NCBI GenBank assembly: GCA_012744295.1
Contig: JAAYIB010000021.1
Span: 1 to 38,259, forward strand
Length of the DNA: 38,259 nt
Direction: 5' to 3'
Origin: Acholeplasmataceae bacterium
GTDB taxonomy: Bacteria; Bacillota; Negativicutes; Acidaminococcales; Acidaminococcaceae
Below are positions 1-7,307 of the stretch, piece by piece. Every line of letters begins with the position of its first letter. Position 1 is the first letter of the stretch. The notes beneath the pieces were generated by a model. The model was not told the DNA's origin. It searched no databases and saw only the letters and a list, made by a program, of their open reading frames with translations. Position numbers and translations under genes: made by a program.

Positions 1-2
1 AT

Positions 3-101
3 CAGATTTTAGGCTTGACGTACGGTTCGTCCGAAGATCGGGAACTGTGCAAATTATTAAAAAGCATTATTGAGGGGGAGAAACATGTTTGCAGGATTTA
101 A
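3..101 (+). CDS. possible 3' end of an upstream gene (partial)
   Basis: From the window edge, one frame stays open to a TAA at 99-101 and reads as plausible coding sequence (it includes LGLTYGSSEDRELCKLLKSI), with charged and hydrophobic residues alternating as in a helical C-terminus. It would overlap the next gene by 17 nt and contain that gene's ribosome binding site, as is common in coupled operons. I do not recognise the family. It is only 32 codons, so it may be chance; no promoter is evident in the first 84 bases, which mildly supports a gene reading in from upstream. Confidence 0.35.
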   Translation, partial: QILGLTYGSSEDRELCKLLKSIIEGEKHVCRI

Positions 102-1251
102 AACAATCGGCACGTTTGCCGTGGCGGCCGTCCTGGTCAGCGGCCTTATTGCCGGCTGCGGCTCCAAGAGCGACAAGGATTTAAAGATCGGCATGATTTA
201 TGAGTTGACAGGAAATACCGCTTCCTACGGTACCTCAGCTGCTAACGGGGCAAAGCTGGCCTTCAAGGAGATCAATGCGGCGGGCGGTGTGTTAGGCAAG
301 CAAATACAGCTCGTTACGGCAGACAACAAGGGAGAACCGTCCGAGTCCGCCAACGCTATGTCGAAGGTAATAAGTCAGAACAAGGTAGTGGCAATTACCG
401 GGTTTACTGTCAGTTCCTGCGGTATCGCGGCGTCGGCCGTTGCTGAAGCAAACAAGATTCCTTTTGTTGCGGCAGCTACCGTTAACCCGAGGGTTACGGT
501 TGATGAAAGGACAGGAAAGGTAAAAGAGTATACCTTCCGAGCCTGCTTTATCGATTCCTTCCAGGGAACTGTCGGTGCGAATTTCGCCCTTAACGGACTT
601 AAGGCAAAAAGGACGGCTGTCATGACGGATACCTCCAGCGATTACAGCAAGGGACTGGCGGATGTTTTTAAAAGCACCTATACAAAAGCCGGCGGAAACG
701 TTGTTGCGGAAGAGTTCTATTTGCAGAAAGACCAGGATTACAAACCTATTCTTACAAAAATCAAAGCACAGAACCCTGATCTGATTTACATTCCGGGTTA
801 TTATGAAGATGTTGGCAAGATTATCAAGCAGGCAAGGGAACTGGGCATGAATATGCCGGTTTTGGGCGGTGATGCCTGGGATTCTCCCGTGCTGGTGGAA
901 ATGGGCGGTGCCCAAGCCTTGAATAATACTTTCTTTACCAATTTCTATTCCATTGAGGATAAAAACCCGGTTTCGAATGCATTCGTGGAGTCCTATCGAA
1001 AGGAATACGGCAAGACCCCTGATTCCATGGCTGCGATGGGCTACGATGCGGCAAAGCTGTTAGTAGACGGTATTAAGCGGGCCAATAGTACGGAAGCCGG
1101 AAAAATCAAGGATGCCCTATCTGCGACGAAAAAATTCAGCAGTGTCAGTGGTGAGATGAGCCTTAATGAAAACCATGACGCGGTCAGAGGGGTAGTAATA
1201 ATAGAGTTGAAAGACGGTAAACAAGTTTATAAGGAAACGGTCAGGCCTTAA
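85..1251 (+). CDS. ABC transporter substrate-binding lipoprotein, branched-chain amino acid (LivJ) type
   Basis: This 388-residue protein is a type I periplasmic binding protein of the Leu/Ile/Val-binding family. It would be lipid-anchored at the membrane and deliver an amino acid or related small solute to an ABC permease. Residues 1-25 form a lipoprotein signal peptide ending in the lipobox LIAGC, with Cys25 as the modified residue. The mature part opens with the family pattern KIGMIYELTGNTASYGTS and keeps the two-lobe architecture (hinge region around PDLIYIPGYYEDVGKIIKQA). The ATG at 85 is chosen because GAGGGGGAG lies just before it; the in-frame TTG at 70 would put that site inside the gene. 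A terminator follows directly, and no livHMGF permease or ATPase genes lie downstream, so the transporter partners are either upstream of the window or elsewhere. The substrate cannot be read from the sequence. Confidence 0.9.
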   Translation: MFAGFKTIGTFAVAAVLVSGLIAGCGSKSDKDLKIGMIYELTGNTASYGTSAANGAKLAFKEINAAGGVLGKQIQLVTADNKGEPSESANAMSKVISQNKVVAITGFTVSSCGIAASAVAEANKIPFVAAATVNPRVTVDERTGKVKEYTFRACFIDSFQGTVGANFALNGLKAKRTAVMTDTSSDYSKGLADVFKSTYTKAGGNVVAEEFYLQKDQDYKPILTKIKAQNPDLIYIPGYYEDVGKIIKQARELGMNMPVLGGDAWDSPVLVEMGGAQALNNTFFTNFYSIEDKNPVSNAFVESYRKEYGKTPDSMAAMGYDAAKLLVDGIKRANSTEAGKIKDALSATKKFSSVSGEMSLNENHDAVRGVVIIELKDGKQVYKETVRP

Positions 1252-1268
1252 AGGCATGATACAATTAA

Positions 1269-1303
1269 CAAACCGGTCCGGCAAAGGGCCGGTTTGTTTT
1301 TTT
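1269..1303 (+). terminator. Rho-independent terminator of the binding-protein gene
   Basis: The arms CAAACCGGTCC and GGGCCGGTTTG pair over about 11 bp, with one G-U pair and a short GGCAAA loop, and are followed by a run of seven T. It lies 18 nt after the stop codon. Confidence 0.9.
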
Positions 1304-1344
1304 CTTTCTCGAAAAGGATTGTGCAAAAACTATTGAAAATAGCT

Positions 1345-1350
1345 TATAAT
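1345..1350 (+). promoter_or_regulatory. possible -10 box for the TspO-like gene
   Basis: A perfect TATAAT lies 38 nt upstream of the ATG at 1389, just after the preceding terminator. The best -35 candidate, TTGTGC at 1319-1324, is 20 nt away, longer than ideal, so the promoter assignment rests mainly on the -10 box and its position. Confidence 0.4.
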
Positions 1351-1388
1351 GTAGTTGGCAAGGAAGCCTGAAAAGAGGTGTCAATGCA

Positions 1389-2192
1389 ATGTCGCCGAAA
1401 ACGCTTTACATTCTTTCCGCGAGGTTATGGGCAGTCATTTCGTTTTTTGTCATGATTGCCGTCAATGTTTTGGCAAACCTGCTTCCGCTGAACGGAATTA
1501 CTACGGGTCAGGTTTCCGAAAAGTTTCCTACCCTGTTTACACCTGCGCCTGCCACTTTTGCTATCTGGGGCCTGATTTACATGCTGCTTGCCGCTTACAC
1601 TTTTCGCCAGTCTGGTGTTTTACAAAGGCTGAAGGATAGTGAGGATGATGTCGACAGCGATAAGATCAGGTTGGCTTTCTCGTTGTCTTCGCTTCTGAAT
1701 GCCTGTTGGCTTTTTGCCTGGCACAGTCTGCAGATAGGCTGGTCGCTGATTTTGTTGCTGCTGCTTTTTTTCTGCCTTGCCTACATCTATTTGCTTACAA
1801 GGAAGGAGAAGCCTGCTTGCGAAAAACTTGTGTTTCTGAGAATACCGTTCAGCGTTTACTTCGGCTGGATAACTGTCGCAGCCATCGCCAATCTGGCCGT
1901 CTATGCTGCAAGTGCCAGCTGGGATTTGTATGTTTCCGCAGAAACCGTCTGGACAATGTTTCTCTTAATCAGTGGGTTGATTGTAGGCGGGTGTATCATT
2001 TGCCGGTTTCGTGACGCGGTGTACGGAGCGGTTATGCTGTGGGCTTACGGCGGTATTTTGATCAGGCATTTGTCGGCTTCGGGTTTAGCAGGCCAGCATC
2101 CCTTGATTGTCATTACTATTGTACTTTGCCTGACGGTTTTTACGCTCGTTATCTTGTGGCCGTTATTGGGCAAAAAGGCAGGAAAAAGATAA
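1389..2192 (+). CDS. TspO/MBR-like (tryptophan-rich sensory protein related) membrane protein
   Basis: This 267-residue integral membrane protein is mostly hydrophobic, with about seven predicted membrane segments. The N-terminal part carries the pattern seen in proteins annotated as tryptophan-rich sensory protein: NVLANLLPLNGITTGQVSEK, then FTPAPATFAIWGLIYMLLAA. Classical TspO proteins (about 160 residues, five helices) bind porphyrins or similar ligands; this protein is longer and only distantly related, so ligand binding is inference. The ATG at 1389 is preceded by AGAGGTG at about 9 nt; an ATG at 1384 is out of frame. The gene is followed closely by a phosphoribosyltransferase gene and a nitroreductase gene with no terminator between them, so the three may be co-transcribed. 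Confidence 0.75.
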   Translation: MSPKTLYILSARLWAVISFFVMIAVNVLANLLPLNGITTGQVSEKFPTLFTPAPATFAIWGLIYMLLAAYTFRQSGVLQRLKDSEDDVDSDKIRLAFSLSSLLNACWLFAWHSLQIGWSLILLLLLFFCLAYIYLLTRKEKPACEKLVFLRIPFSVYFGWITVAAIANLAVYAASASWDLYVSAETVWTMFLLISGLIVGGCIICRFRDAVYGAVMLWAYGGILIRHLSASGLAGQHPLIVITIVLCLTVFTLVILWPLLGKKAGKR

Positions 2193-2244
2193 AGTGCCTT
2201 TAGCTCGGGGATCTCTGGACAAGGTTTTACAGGAGGTGAAAAAT

Positions 2245-2901
2245 ATGCTTTTTCATGATAGGTATGACGCCGGAAAACGTTTGGCCGAGAAACTTGAAGC
2301 TTATAGGGGGCAAAACGTGGAAGTTTTCGCCCTGCCGAGAGGGGGTGTTCCTCTTGGCGCGGAAATCGCCGGCAGCCTTAAAGTTCCGCTGAACCTGATT
2401 ATAACAAAAAAAATCGGACATCCGCACAATCCGGAGTATGCAGTCGGGGCAGTTTCGGAAATGGGCAGCGTTGTTTATAATCAGGACGAAATCAGTGAAA
2501 TAAGCCCGCTCTGGCTCGAGCAGGAAATAAAAAACCTGCGCGAGGAGATAAACCGAAGACGTTCGGTTTATCTGCCCGGAAGATGCCCGACTGATCTTGG
2601 CGGTAAAACAGTTGTTATAGTTGATGACGGCATTGCCACCGGTTACACGATGGCAGCAGCCATCGAGGATTTGAAAAAGACAAAGCCGACAAAAATAGTT
2701 GTCGCGATTCCGGTCGTTCCTGAGGAAATCGCCTTAAGAATCGCAGGCAGCGTTGACGAATTGGTCGCGCTGCGGATTGAAAAATTCTATCTTGGTGCCG
2801 GCGGCTCTTACTACGAGAATTTTAGTCAGCTGCAAGATGCAGAAGTTATCGCGCTCCTGTCTTCATCAAAAGAGGGGGCGGGCGCCAAGGCCATTGATTG
2901 A
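2245..2901 (+). CDS. predicted phosphoribosyltransferase (COG1926 type)
   Basis: This 218-residue protein has the type I phosphoribosyltransferase fold. The PRPP-binding loop is clear as VVIVDDGIATGYTMAAA (two acidic residues followed by GxATG), and the N-terminal half has the family's FALPRGGVPLGAEIA and the KKIGHPHNPEYAVGAVSE segment. Members of this group are stand-alone enzymes of uncertain substrate, not classical purine or pyrimidine salvage enzymes. The start at ATG 2245 is set by a strong AGGAGGTG at 2231-2238; an upstream GTG/TTG-type extension would swallow this site. The gene lies 52 nt after the TspO-like gene and 31 nt before the nitroreductase gene. Confidence 0.85.
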   Translation: MLFHDRYDAGKRLAEKLEAYRGQNVEVFALPRGGVPLGAEIAGSLKVPLNLIITKKIGHPHNPEYAVGAVSEMGSVVYNQDEISEISPLWLEQEIKNLREEINRRRSVYLPGRCPTDLGGKTVVIVDDGIATGYTMAAAIEDLKKTKPTKIVVAIPVVPEEIALRIAGSVDELVALRIEKFYLGAGGSYYENFSQLQDAEVIALLSSSKEGAGAKAID

Positions 2902-2932
2902 TGGCGCCAAAGTCTATTGGGGGGGAAAGAAG

Positions 2933-3514
2933 ATGCTCAACATCATTAAGAACAGAAGAAGCGTAAGGAGTTTCAAGGCTGAGCAAATAACCGACGGCGA
3001 GCTTGACTGCATTCTTGAGGCTGCTTGCTGCAGCCCCAGCGGCCATAATGCGCAGCCCTGGTTTTTCACGGTTATCCAGAACAAGGAGTTTATTGACTAC
3101 ATCAGCCTTAAAACCAAGCTGGTCATGACCGGTTCGGGCAATGAAAAAGCCCGAAGGTTGGGAACTTCCGAAAACTATCATGTTTTGCACGCGGCACCGA
3201 CGGTTATAATTGTTTCTGGTAAAACAGAAAAATCTGTCATAGACTTGCCGGGATATGAATTTTCCTCGTATTCTCCCCTCGCAGACTGCTCGGCCGCAAT
3301 CCAGAATATGCTGCTTGCCGCCGAGTCCATTGGCATAGGGAGTTGTTGGGTAGGCTTTGTCAATTATTTCTTTGCCCTGCCCGAAGAGGCAGCCAAGCTG
3401 AAGGTTCCCGACAACTACCGGCCTTTGTTTGCTGTCTGTCTCGGTTACAAGAGAAACGAAACAGCAATGCCTTTGCCTGTGCGGAAAACGGATTGTGTAA
3501 AATACATCAGATAG
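2933..3514 (+). CDS. nitroreductase-family FMN oxidoreductase
   Basis: This 193-residue flavoprotein belongs to the NADH:FMN-dependent nitroreductase superfamily, whose members reduce nitro groups, quinones or other electron acceptors as homodimers. Diagnostic features are the N-terminal FMN-phosphate motif RRSVRSF (residues 8-14), PSGHNAQPW near residues 38-46, and the late NMLLAAESIGIGSCWVGFV segment that packs on the flavin. The length is normal for the family. The ATG at 2933 follows a GGGGGGGAAAGA tract acting as ribosome binding site; the longer reading frame from 2753 overlaps the preceding phosphoribosyltransferase and is not credible. The physiological substrate is unknown. A strong terminator follows. 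Confidence 0.88.
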   Translation: MLNIIKNRRSVRSFKAEQITDGELDCILEAACCSPSGHNAQPWFFTVIQNKEFIDYISLKTKLVMTGSGNEKARRLGTSENYHVLHAAPTVIIVSGKTEKSVIDLPGYEFSSYSPLADCSAAIQNMLLAAESIGIGSCWVGFVNYFFALPEEAAKLKVPDNYRPLFAVCLGYKRNETAMPLPVRKTDCVKYIR

Positions 3515-3560
3515 TGATCGGCTAACGGTAAGTCCGGCAATTTCCTAACGGAAAATTAAA

Positions 3561-3590
3561 GAGGAAGCCCCCGAAGGGCTTCCTCTATTT
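3561..3590. terminator. bidirectional terminator between convergent genes
   Basis: The perfect 10-bp stem GAGGAAGCCC/GGGCTTCCTC (3561-3570 with 3576-3585) has a 5-nt loop. It is flanked by ATTTTTTAT on the right and AAAATTAAA on the left, so it can terminate the nitroreductase transcript on the plus strand and the small minus-strand gene. Confidence 0.9.
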
Positions 3591-3601
3591 TTTATCAGGT
3601 G

Positions 3602-3958
3602 CTATCTCGTCTTTTTTGTATATTTTTTTCTGTTTTCATTCTGGGGATTGGTGATGTTTGGCTTGTCATGATGTTTTTTATTGTTTTTGGCATCCGTCTT
3701 TTCGTTGATTGGTTCCTGATTTTTCAATTCATCGCCGGCCCTATAGCCTGTTTCGGCGAGCGGCACGGAAAAAGAAGAATGCTCCTCCTTGGAGAATTCA
3801 CGTTCGGCAAGGAAGACGGGACAGGAAAGCCAGGCCAGGCCCTCGGCAATGTCTGCCTCGGCAATAATCAGGTTCATACCGCAAAATCCGCAAGTCTCTG
3901 CTGTATGGTCTTTAATAGTTGCTGTCTGCAGGGGTTTGACTTTTTTCCAGGTTTTCAT
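3602..3958 (-). CDS. hypothetical small Cys-containing protein with Lys/Asn-rich tail
   Basis: I do not recognise this 118-residue protein. It starts MKTWKKVKPLQTATIKDH, carries a single CGFCG motif near residue 30 and one further Cys (LSCPVF) about 23 residues later, a possible but incomplete metal site. The last 40 residues are low complexity and very rich in Lys, Asn and His (KNNKKHHDKPNITNPQNE), so they are probably disordered. The start at 3958 is supported by an AAGGAGG ribosome binding site ahead of the ATG on the minus strand; the start seven codons upstream would put this site inside the gene. It has its own promoter and a terminator, so it looks like a genuine monocistronic gene. 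No membrane segment or signal peptide is seen. Confidence 0.7.
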   Translation of the reverse strand: MKTWKKVKPLQTATIKDHTAETCGFCGMNLIIAEADIAEGLAWLSCPVFLAEREFSKEEHSSFSVPLAETGYRAGDELKNQEPINEKTDAKNNKKHHDKPNITNPQNENRKKYTKKTR

Positions 3959-4003
3959 TTTGAAACCTCCTTTTGACAAATCTCAAAGATGCCGTCTAAA
4001 CAT

Positions 4004-4032
4004 ATAACAACATATTTTCAGAAAATTGTCAA
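4004..4032 (-). promoter_or_regulatory. sigma-A type promoter of the small minus-strand gene
   Basis: On the minus strand, TTGACA (4032-4027) is followed after 17 nt by TGTTAT (4009-4004), 46 nt upstream of the start codon. The -35 box is perfect; the -10 box matches four of six. Confidence 0.6.
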
Positions 4033-4058
4033 TATTGACGGAGGCGAATGATAAAATT

Positions 4059-5534
4059 CTAACGGCGTCGTTTCCAGCGGCAGCTCGATTCCGACATCTT
4101 CCGTTGCAGTGCAATGTTCTCTTCGTGCGCTGAAGGCGGGAAGATGTTGCCGCCTATGAACTCTCTGAGAATGGAATTAAAAGGTACCTGTGAAAGATCG
4201 ATCGGTTCAAAAAAGGAGAGCAGTCGAAGCAGTCTTTGCTGTGTTTCGTAGTGTATGCTGTCGGGACCAATTTTTTTCAGGGCCGTTTCGGCAAAGGTTC
4301 TTAGGGCATTCATTTCATAGAGCAGGCTGGAGTTGAACATAACGTCACATTCTTCCTGATATTTGAAAACGTATTTGCCTTCGCCTCGTCTTACGCTCGG
4401 CCATTGCGTAAGAGTGCGCTCCGGAGAAAAACCGCGGAATTTATCGTCTCTGACCATGCGCCGCAGCATTCTGACCTCGGTTGTCGGAACCCTGTTCATA
4501 TAATCGATGTTGAGCCCGAAGAGAGCGCTTACATAGATTTTGAAGAAGACGCTCTTGGATAGATTGGCAATCAAGGCAGGGTTCAGGGCGTGAATGCCTT
4601 CAATGACGAGAATTTCCGAAGGGCCCAATTTCATGCGTCTGTTCTCCTTGCTGCGCAGCCCCAGGGTAAAATCAAAAATAGGCGTATCGACGGTTTCACC
4701 GTTGATCAGCTGTTCGATTTGCCGGTCCAGCAGCTTGAGATCCAGAGCCTCGAGTGCGTCAAAATCATAGTTGCCGTCAGCATCCAGCGGTGTTTGTTCG
4801 CGGTCAAGAAAATAATCGTCAAGAGCCAGAGGTACAGGTGTCAGGCCATTAACTCGCAGTTGAGTCGACAAACGGTGGGAAAAGGTTGTCTTGCCTGAAG
4901 ATGAAGGCCCGGAAATCAGGATTACCTTGACTGCCCTGCGCTCCCTCATAATCATGTCGGCAATATCGGATATTTGCTTTTCCTGCAGCGCCTCGGCAAT
5001 GTTGATTAATTCCAGATGCCGGCCCGACCTGATATATCTGTTGGTGTCTGTCACAAATTCGATATTGATGTTGCTTAGCCAGCGCTGTGACTTCCAATAG
5101 GTTTTGTAGAGTTTCTGAGGCATTGCGTAAGGGTAGGTAAGTTCGGTTTCATCACGCAGAAAGTCTACGAGATAGCCGCTGGAGAAGGGTATGATTCTAA
5201 AGAGGTCGACATCGGAGCTTCGTTCGTTCGCAGGATGGATTGACTTGATGATTAAACCGTCCACATCATAATGATAATAGCCGTTTTGGTTTTCAAGCAG
5301 CACGATCGGCTTGTCGGCCTTAATCCATTCCCGCAGGCGGGAATCTATCTGTCTGACCTCACGTTCCGACAGGGCCGAACCTGCCAACTTGCAAAAGACG
5401 CTTTCCTGAATTGAGCAAACGGTCTCAAAAGTCTCGCCGGGAAACAGGTCGTTCACGGCTTTAATCAGACCGAGCTTGATGGTCTGTCTTTCTTTCCTTA
5501 AATGTGTTTCGTGCATTAAATGTGTTTCGTGCAT
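4059..5534 (-). CDS. uridine-kinase-like nucleoside kinase
   Basis: This 491-residue protein has a phosphoribulokinase/uridine kinase-type P-loop domain in its C-terminal half, preceded by an N-terminal region like that of the long nucleoside kinases whose front part resembles threonyl-tRNA synthetase domains. The P-loop is GPSSSGKT at residues 209-216, followed by the substrate-site pattern LDDYFLDREQTPLDADG and by LVIEGIHALNP. It probably phosphorylates a nucleoside, but the substrate is not known from the sequence. The N-terminus reads MHETHL twice because 18 nt including the start codon are tandemly duplicated. I chose the outer ATG because AAGGTGG lies 4 nt before it; the inner ATG (5516) has no ribosome binding site of its own. 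The last 25 or so residues (after FIGGNIF) are basic and unlike the conserved part. Confidence 0.85.
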   Translation of the reverse strand: MHETHLMHETHLRKERQTIKLGLIKAVNDLFPGETFETVCSIQESVFCKLAGSALSEREVRQIDSRLREWIKADKPIVLLENQNGYYHYDVDGLIIKSIHPANERSSDVDLFRIIPFSSGYLVDFLRDETELTYPYAMPQKLYKTYWKSQRWLSNINIEFVTDTNRYIRSGRHLELINIAEALQEKQISDIADMIMRERRAVKVILISGPSSSGKTTFSHRLSTQLRVNGLTPVPLALDDYFLDREQTPLDADGNYDFDALEALDLKLLDRQIEQLINGETVDTPIFDFTLGLRSKENRRMKLGPSEILVIEGIHALNPALIANLSKSVFFKIYVSALFGLNIDYMNRVPTTEVRMLRRMVRDDKFRGFSPERTLTQWPSVRRGEGKYVFKYQEECDVMFNSSLLYEMNALRTFAETALKKIGPDSIHYETQQRLLRLLSFFEPIDLSQVPFNSILREFIGGNIFPPSAHEENIALQRKMSESSCRWKRRR

Positions 5535-5535
5535 T
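5499..5535. repeat. 18-bp tandem direct repeat spanning a start codon
   Basis: The 18-nt unit AAATGTGTTTCGTGCATT occurs twice head to tail (5500-5517 and 5518-5535) with no mismatch. On the minus strand each copy encodes one in-frame MHETHL beginning with ATG, so the duplication leaves the reading frame intact. Confidence 0.95.
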
Positions 5536-5651
5536 ATGCCACCTTCATTTCCGAGTATATTTATGTTGCAGCGTATTTCTGGAAAAGCCTATATTAATAG
5601 TCTAACATTCTTTTGGCTACAAGTCATTCCCTGATGATGTCGGGAAAGGCT

Positions 5652-5681
5652 TGGACAATAAAAAAGGCGATATGCTATAAT
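5652..5681 (+). promoter_or_regulatory. promoter of the M20 peptidase gene
   Basis: TATAAT at 5676-5681 is preceded directly by TGC, an extended -10 element. TGGACA at 5652-5657 serves as -35 with an 18-nt spacer. The box is 42 nt before the start codon. Confidence 0.65.
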
Positions 5682-5723
5682 GTGCTTGCTTAAAGGCAGA
5701 AGTACGCAGGACGGAGGTTTTTT

Positions 5724-6842
5724 ATGATAAACAAGGAACGGATGCTGCAAGAATTTTTTGAACTGGTACAGATAAACAGCAACTCTCTGAATGAGCGAGA
5801 GATAGGTGACCTCATGAAGTCAAGGCTGTCGAAGCTTGGAGCGGAGGTCGTCGAAGATGAGGCCGGGTCGGCAATAGGTGGCAATTGCGGTAACGTGATC
5901 GCGACCTTCCGCGGAACAAAAACGTCAGCGCCTATGATTATGCTGACCGCACATCTTGACTGTGTGGCGCCCTGCCACGATGTCAAGCCCCGGATAAGGA
6001 ACGGGGTTATAACCTCCGATGGCACGACCGTTCTTGGCGGTGACGATAAAGCGGGCGTGGCCGCGATTTTAGAGGCCTTGCGCGTCATGCGGGAGCAAGG
6101 ATTTGAACATGGAGGACTGCAGATTGTTCTTACGGTCTGTGAGGAGGGAGGGCTGAACGGCTCGCGCAATATAGACGGGGAGCTCTTAAAGGCGGAATTA
6201 GGTTACGCGCTTGATTCCAGCGGCAGGCCCGGAGAAATTGTTGTCAGCGCGCCGGGGCAAAATAAAATTTCCGTGAAAATCCATGGGAAAACGGCGCACG
6301 CCGGAATTGAACCGGAAAAAGGGTTAAATGCAATCCTGGCCGCGGCCAGGATTTTGTGCAGGGTGCCGCAGGGCCGCATTGATGAGGAAACTACCTGTAA
6401 TGTCGGTATCATTGCTGGAGGACGTGCGACCAACATTATTCCCGACCTGGTGGAAATTGAATGCGAGACCAGAAGCCGCAGCAAGGATAAGCTGGACAAA
6501 TTGACGGAGGAAATCAGGCAGGCCTTTTTCAAGGGAGCGGCCGAGTGCGGTGTTTCTATTGAAGTTGAAGTTTTTAGGGCTTATGATGCTTTTGTTATTT
6601 CTCCCGAAAGCGGAAATGTCCGGCTTGCCAAAGAAGCCGCCGATAGGGCCGAACTTGTCGCAACGCTTGGCGAAACGGGCGGAGGCAGCGACGCGAACAA
6701 TTTCAACAAACTCGGCATAGAGTGCACAATTTTGGGTATCGGCATGCAAAAGGTTCACACTTGTGAGGAATTCATTCTCGAGGAGGATCTCTATAAGACA
6801 GCCGAGTGGCTCTTGGAAATAATCAAGGGCGCGGCCCGCTGA
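5724..6842 (+). CDS. M20-family zinc peptidase, PepT-like
   Basis: This 372-residue protein is a cytosolic di-zinc aminopeptidase of the M20 family (peptidase T / YqjE-like group), which trims short peptides. The metal and catalytic residues are all visible: TAHLD (His77, Asp79), the bridging aspartate in GGDDKAG (107-108), the catalytic pair in CEEGG (Glu140-Glu141), the later aspartate in ALDSSG, and the C-terminal VHTCEEF histidine. The inserted dimerisation domain begins around KISVKIHGKTAHAGIEPEKG. Length is normal. The ATG at 5724 follows GGAGG at 5714-5718. It has its own promoter; only a weak hairpin with a T run (about 6911-6936) could end the transcript before the ACT gene. Exact peptide preference is not predictable. 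Confidence 0.9.
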   Translation: MINKERMLQEFFELVQINSNSLNEREIGDLMKSRLSKLGAEVVEDEAGSAIGGNCGNVIATFRGTKTSAPMIMLTAHLDCVAPCHDVKPRIRNGVITSDGTTVLGGDDKAGVAAILEALRVMREQGFEHGGLQIVLTVCEEGGLNGSRNIDGELLKAELGYALDSSGRPGEIVVSAPGQNKISVKIHGKTAHAGIEPEKGLNAILAAARILCRVPQGRIDEETTCNVGIIAGGRATNIIPDLVEIECETRSRSKDKLDKLTEEIRQAFFKGAAECGVSIEVEVFRAYDAFVISPESGNVRLAKEAADRAELVATLGETGGGSDANNFNKLGIECTILGIGMQKVHTCEEFILEEDLYKTAEWLLEIIKGAAR

Positions 6843-6941
6843 GTCTGAGGCTCTGCCTTATGAAAAAAGCCAATCAAGCCTTGAATTGCCTGTTGCCTGG
6901 CAAGGTTGGGACCGACGATTGCCGGTTTTTTCCTGAAAAAG

Positions 6942-6970
6942 TTGAATTCAGCCTGGGCAATGCGTATAAT
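6942..6970 (+). promoter_or_regulatory. promoter of the ACT/UPF0210/nth operon
   Basis: TTGAAT (6942-6947), a 17-nt spacer and a perfect TATAAT (6965-6970) lie 58 nt before the start codon. Confidence 0.7.
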
Positions 6971-7027
6971 AATACTATTATTCAACTTGAAAAGTCTGAT
7001 TGTGCATAAAGAAAGGATGAAGATGCG

Positions 7028-7297
7028 ATGCGTATAGTATTGACAATCGTCGGTAAAGACAGGGTAGGCATCATTGCCAAGGTCAGCTGCCTGCTGGCTG
7101 CACACGGGGTAAATATCTTGAATATCAATCAAAACATACTTGAAGGCTTCTTCAACATGGTTTTGATTGCAGACATGTCAGGCTCTGACATCAGCCTGAA
7201 GAATCTTAAAGACCTGGCGACAGAGCTCGGCCGGGAAATCGGGGTTGACATCCGGGTGCAGCACGAAGAAATATTTACGGCAATGCACCAAATCTGA
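7028..7297 (+). CDS. ACT domain protein (UPF0237)
   Basis: This 89-residue protein is a single ACT domain, a fold that usually binds an amino acid as an allosteric signal. It shows the expected opening MRIVLTIVGKDRVGIIAKVS and the glycine-centred turn HGVNILNINQN. It has no partner catalytic domain, so it is presumed to regulate another protein. It lies 10 nt upstream of a UPF0210 gene, a neighbour pair known across Firmicutes and other bacteria, which suggests that the two proteins act together. An AAAGG-type ribosome binding site precedes the ATG at 7028. The ligand is unknown. Confidence 0.88.
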   Translation: MRIVLTIVGKDRVGIIAKVSCLLAAHGVNILNINQNILEGFFNMVLIADMSGSDISLKNLKDLATELGREIGVDIRVQHEEIFTAMHQI

Positions 7298-7307
7298 GGA
7301 GGCAGTC

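Noticed and set aside
292..915. 207-codon minus-strand frame within the binding-protein gene
   Set aside because: Antisense shadow of a clearly coding gene, with no family resemblance or start signals.
6911..6936. ACCG/CGGT hairpin with TTTTTT after the peptidase gene
   Set aside because: The stem has only four pairs; too weak to list as a terminator, although some termination there is possible.
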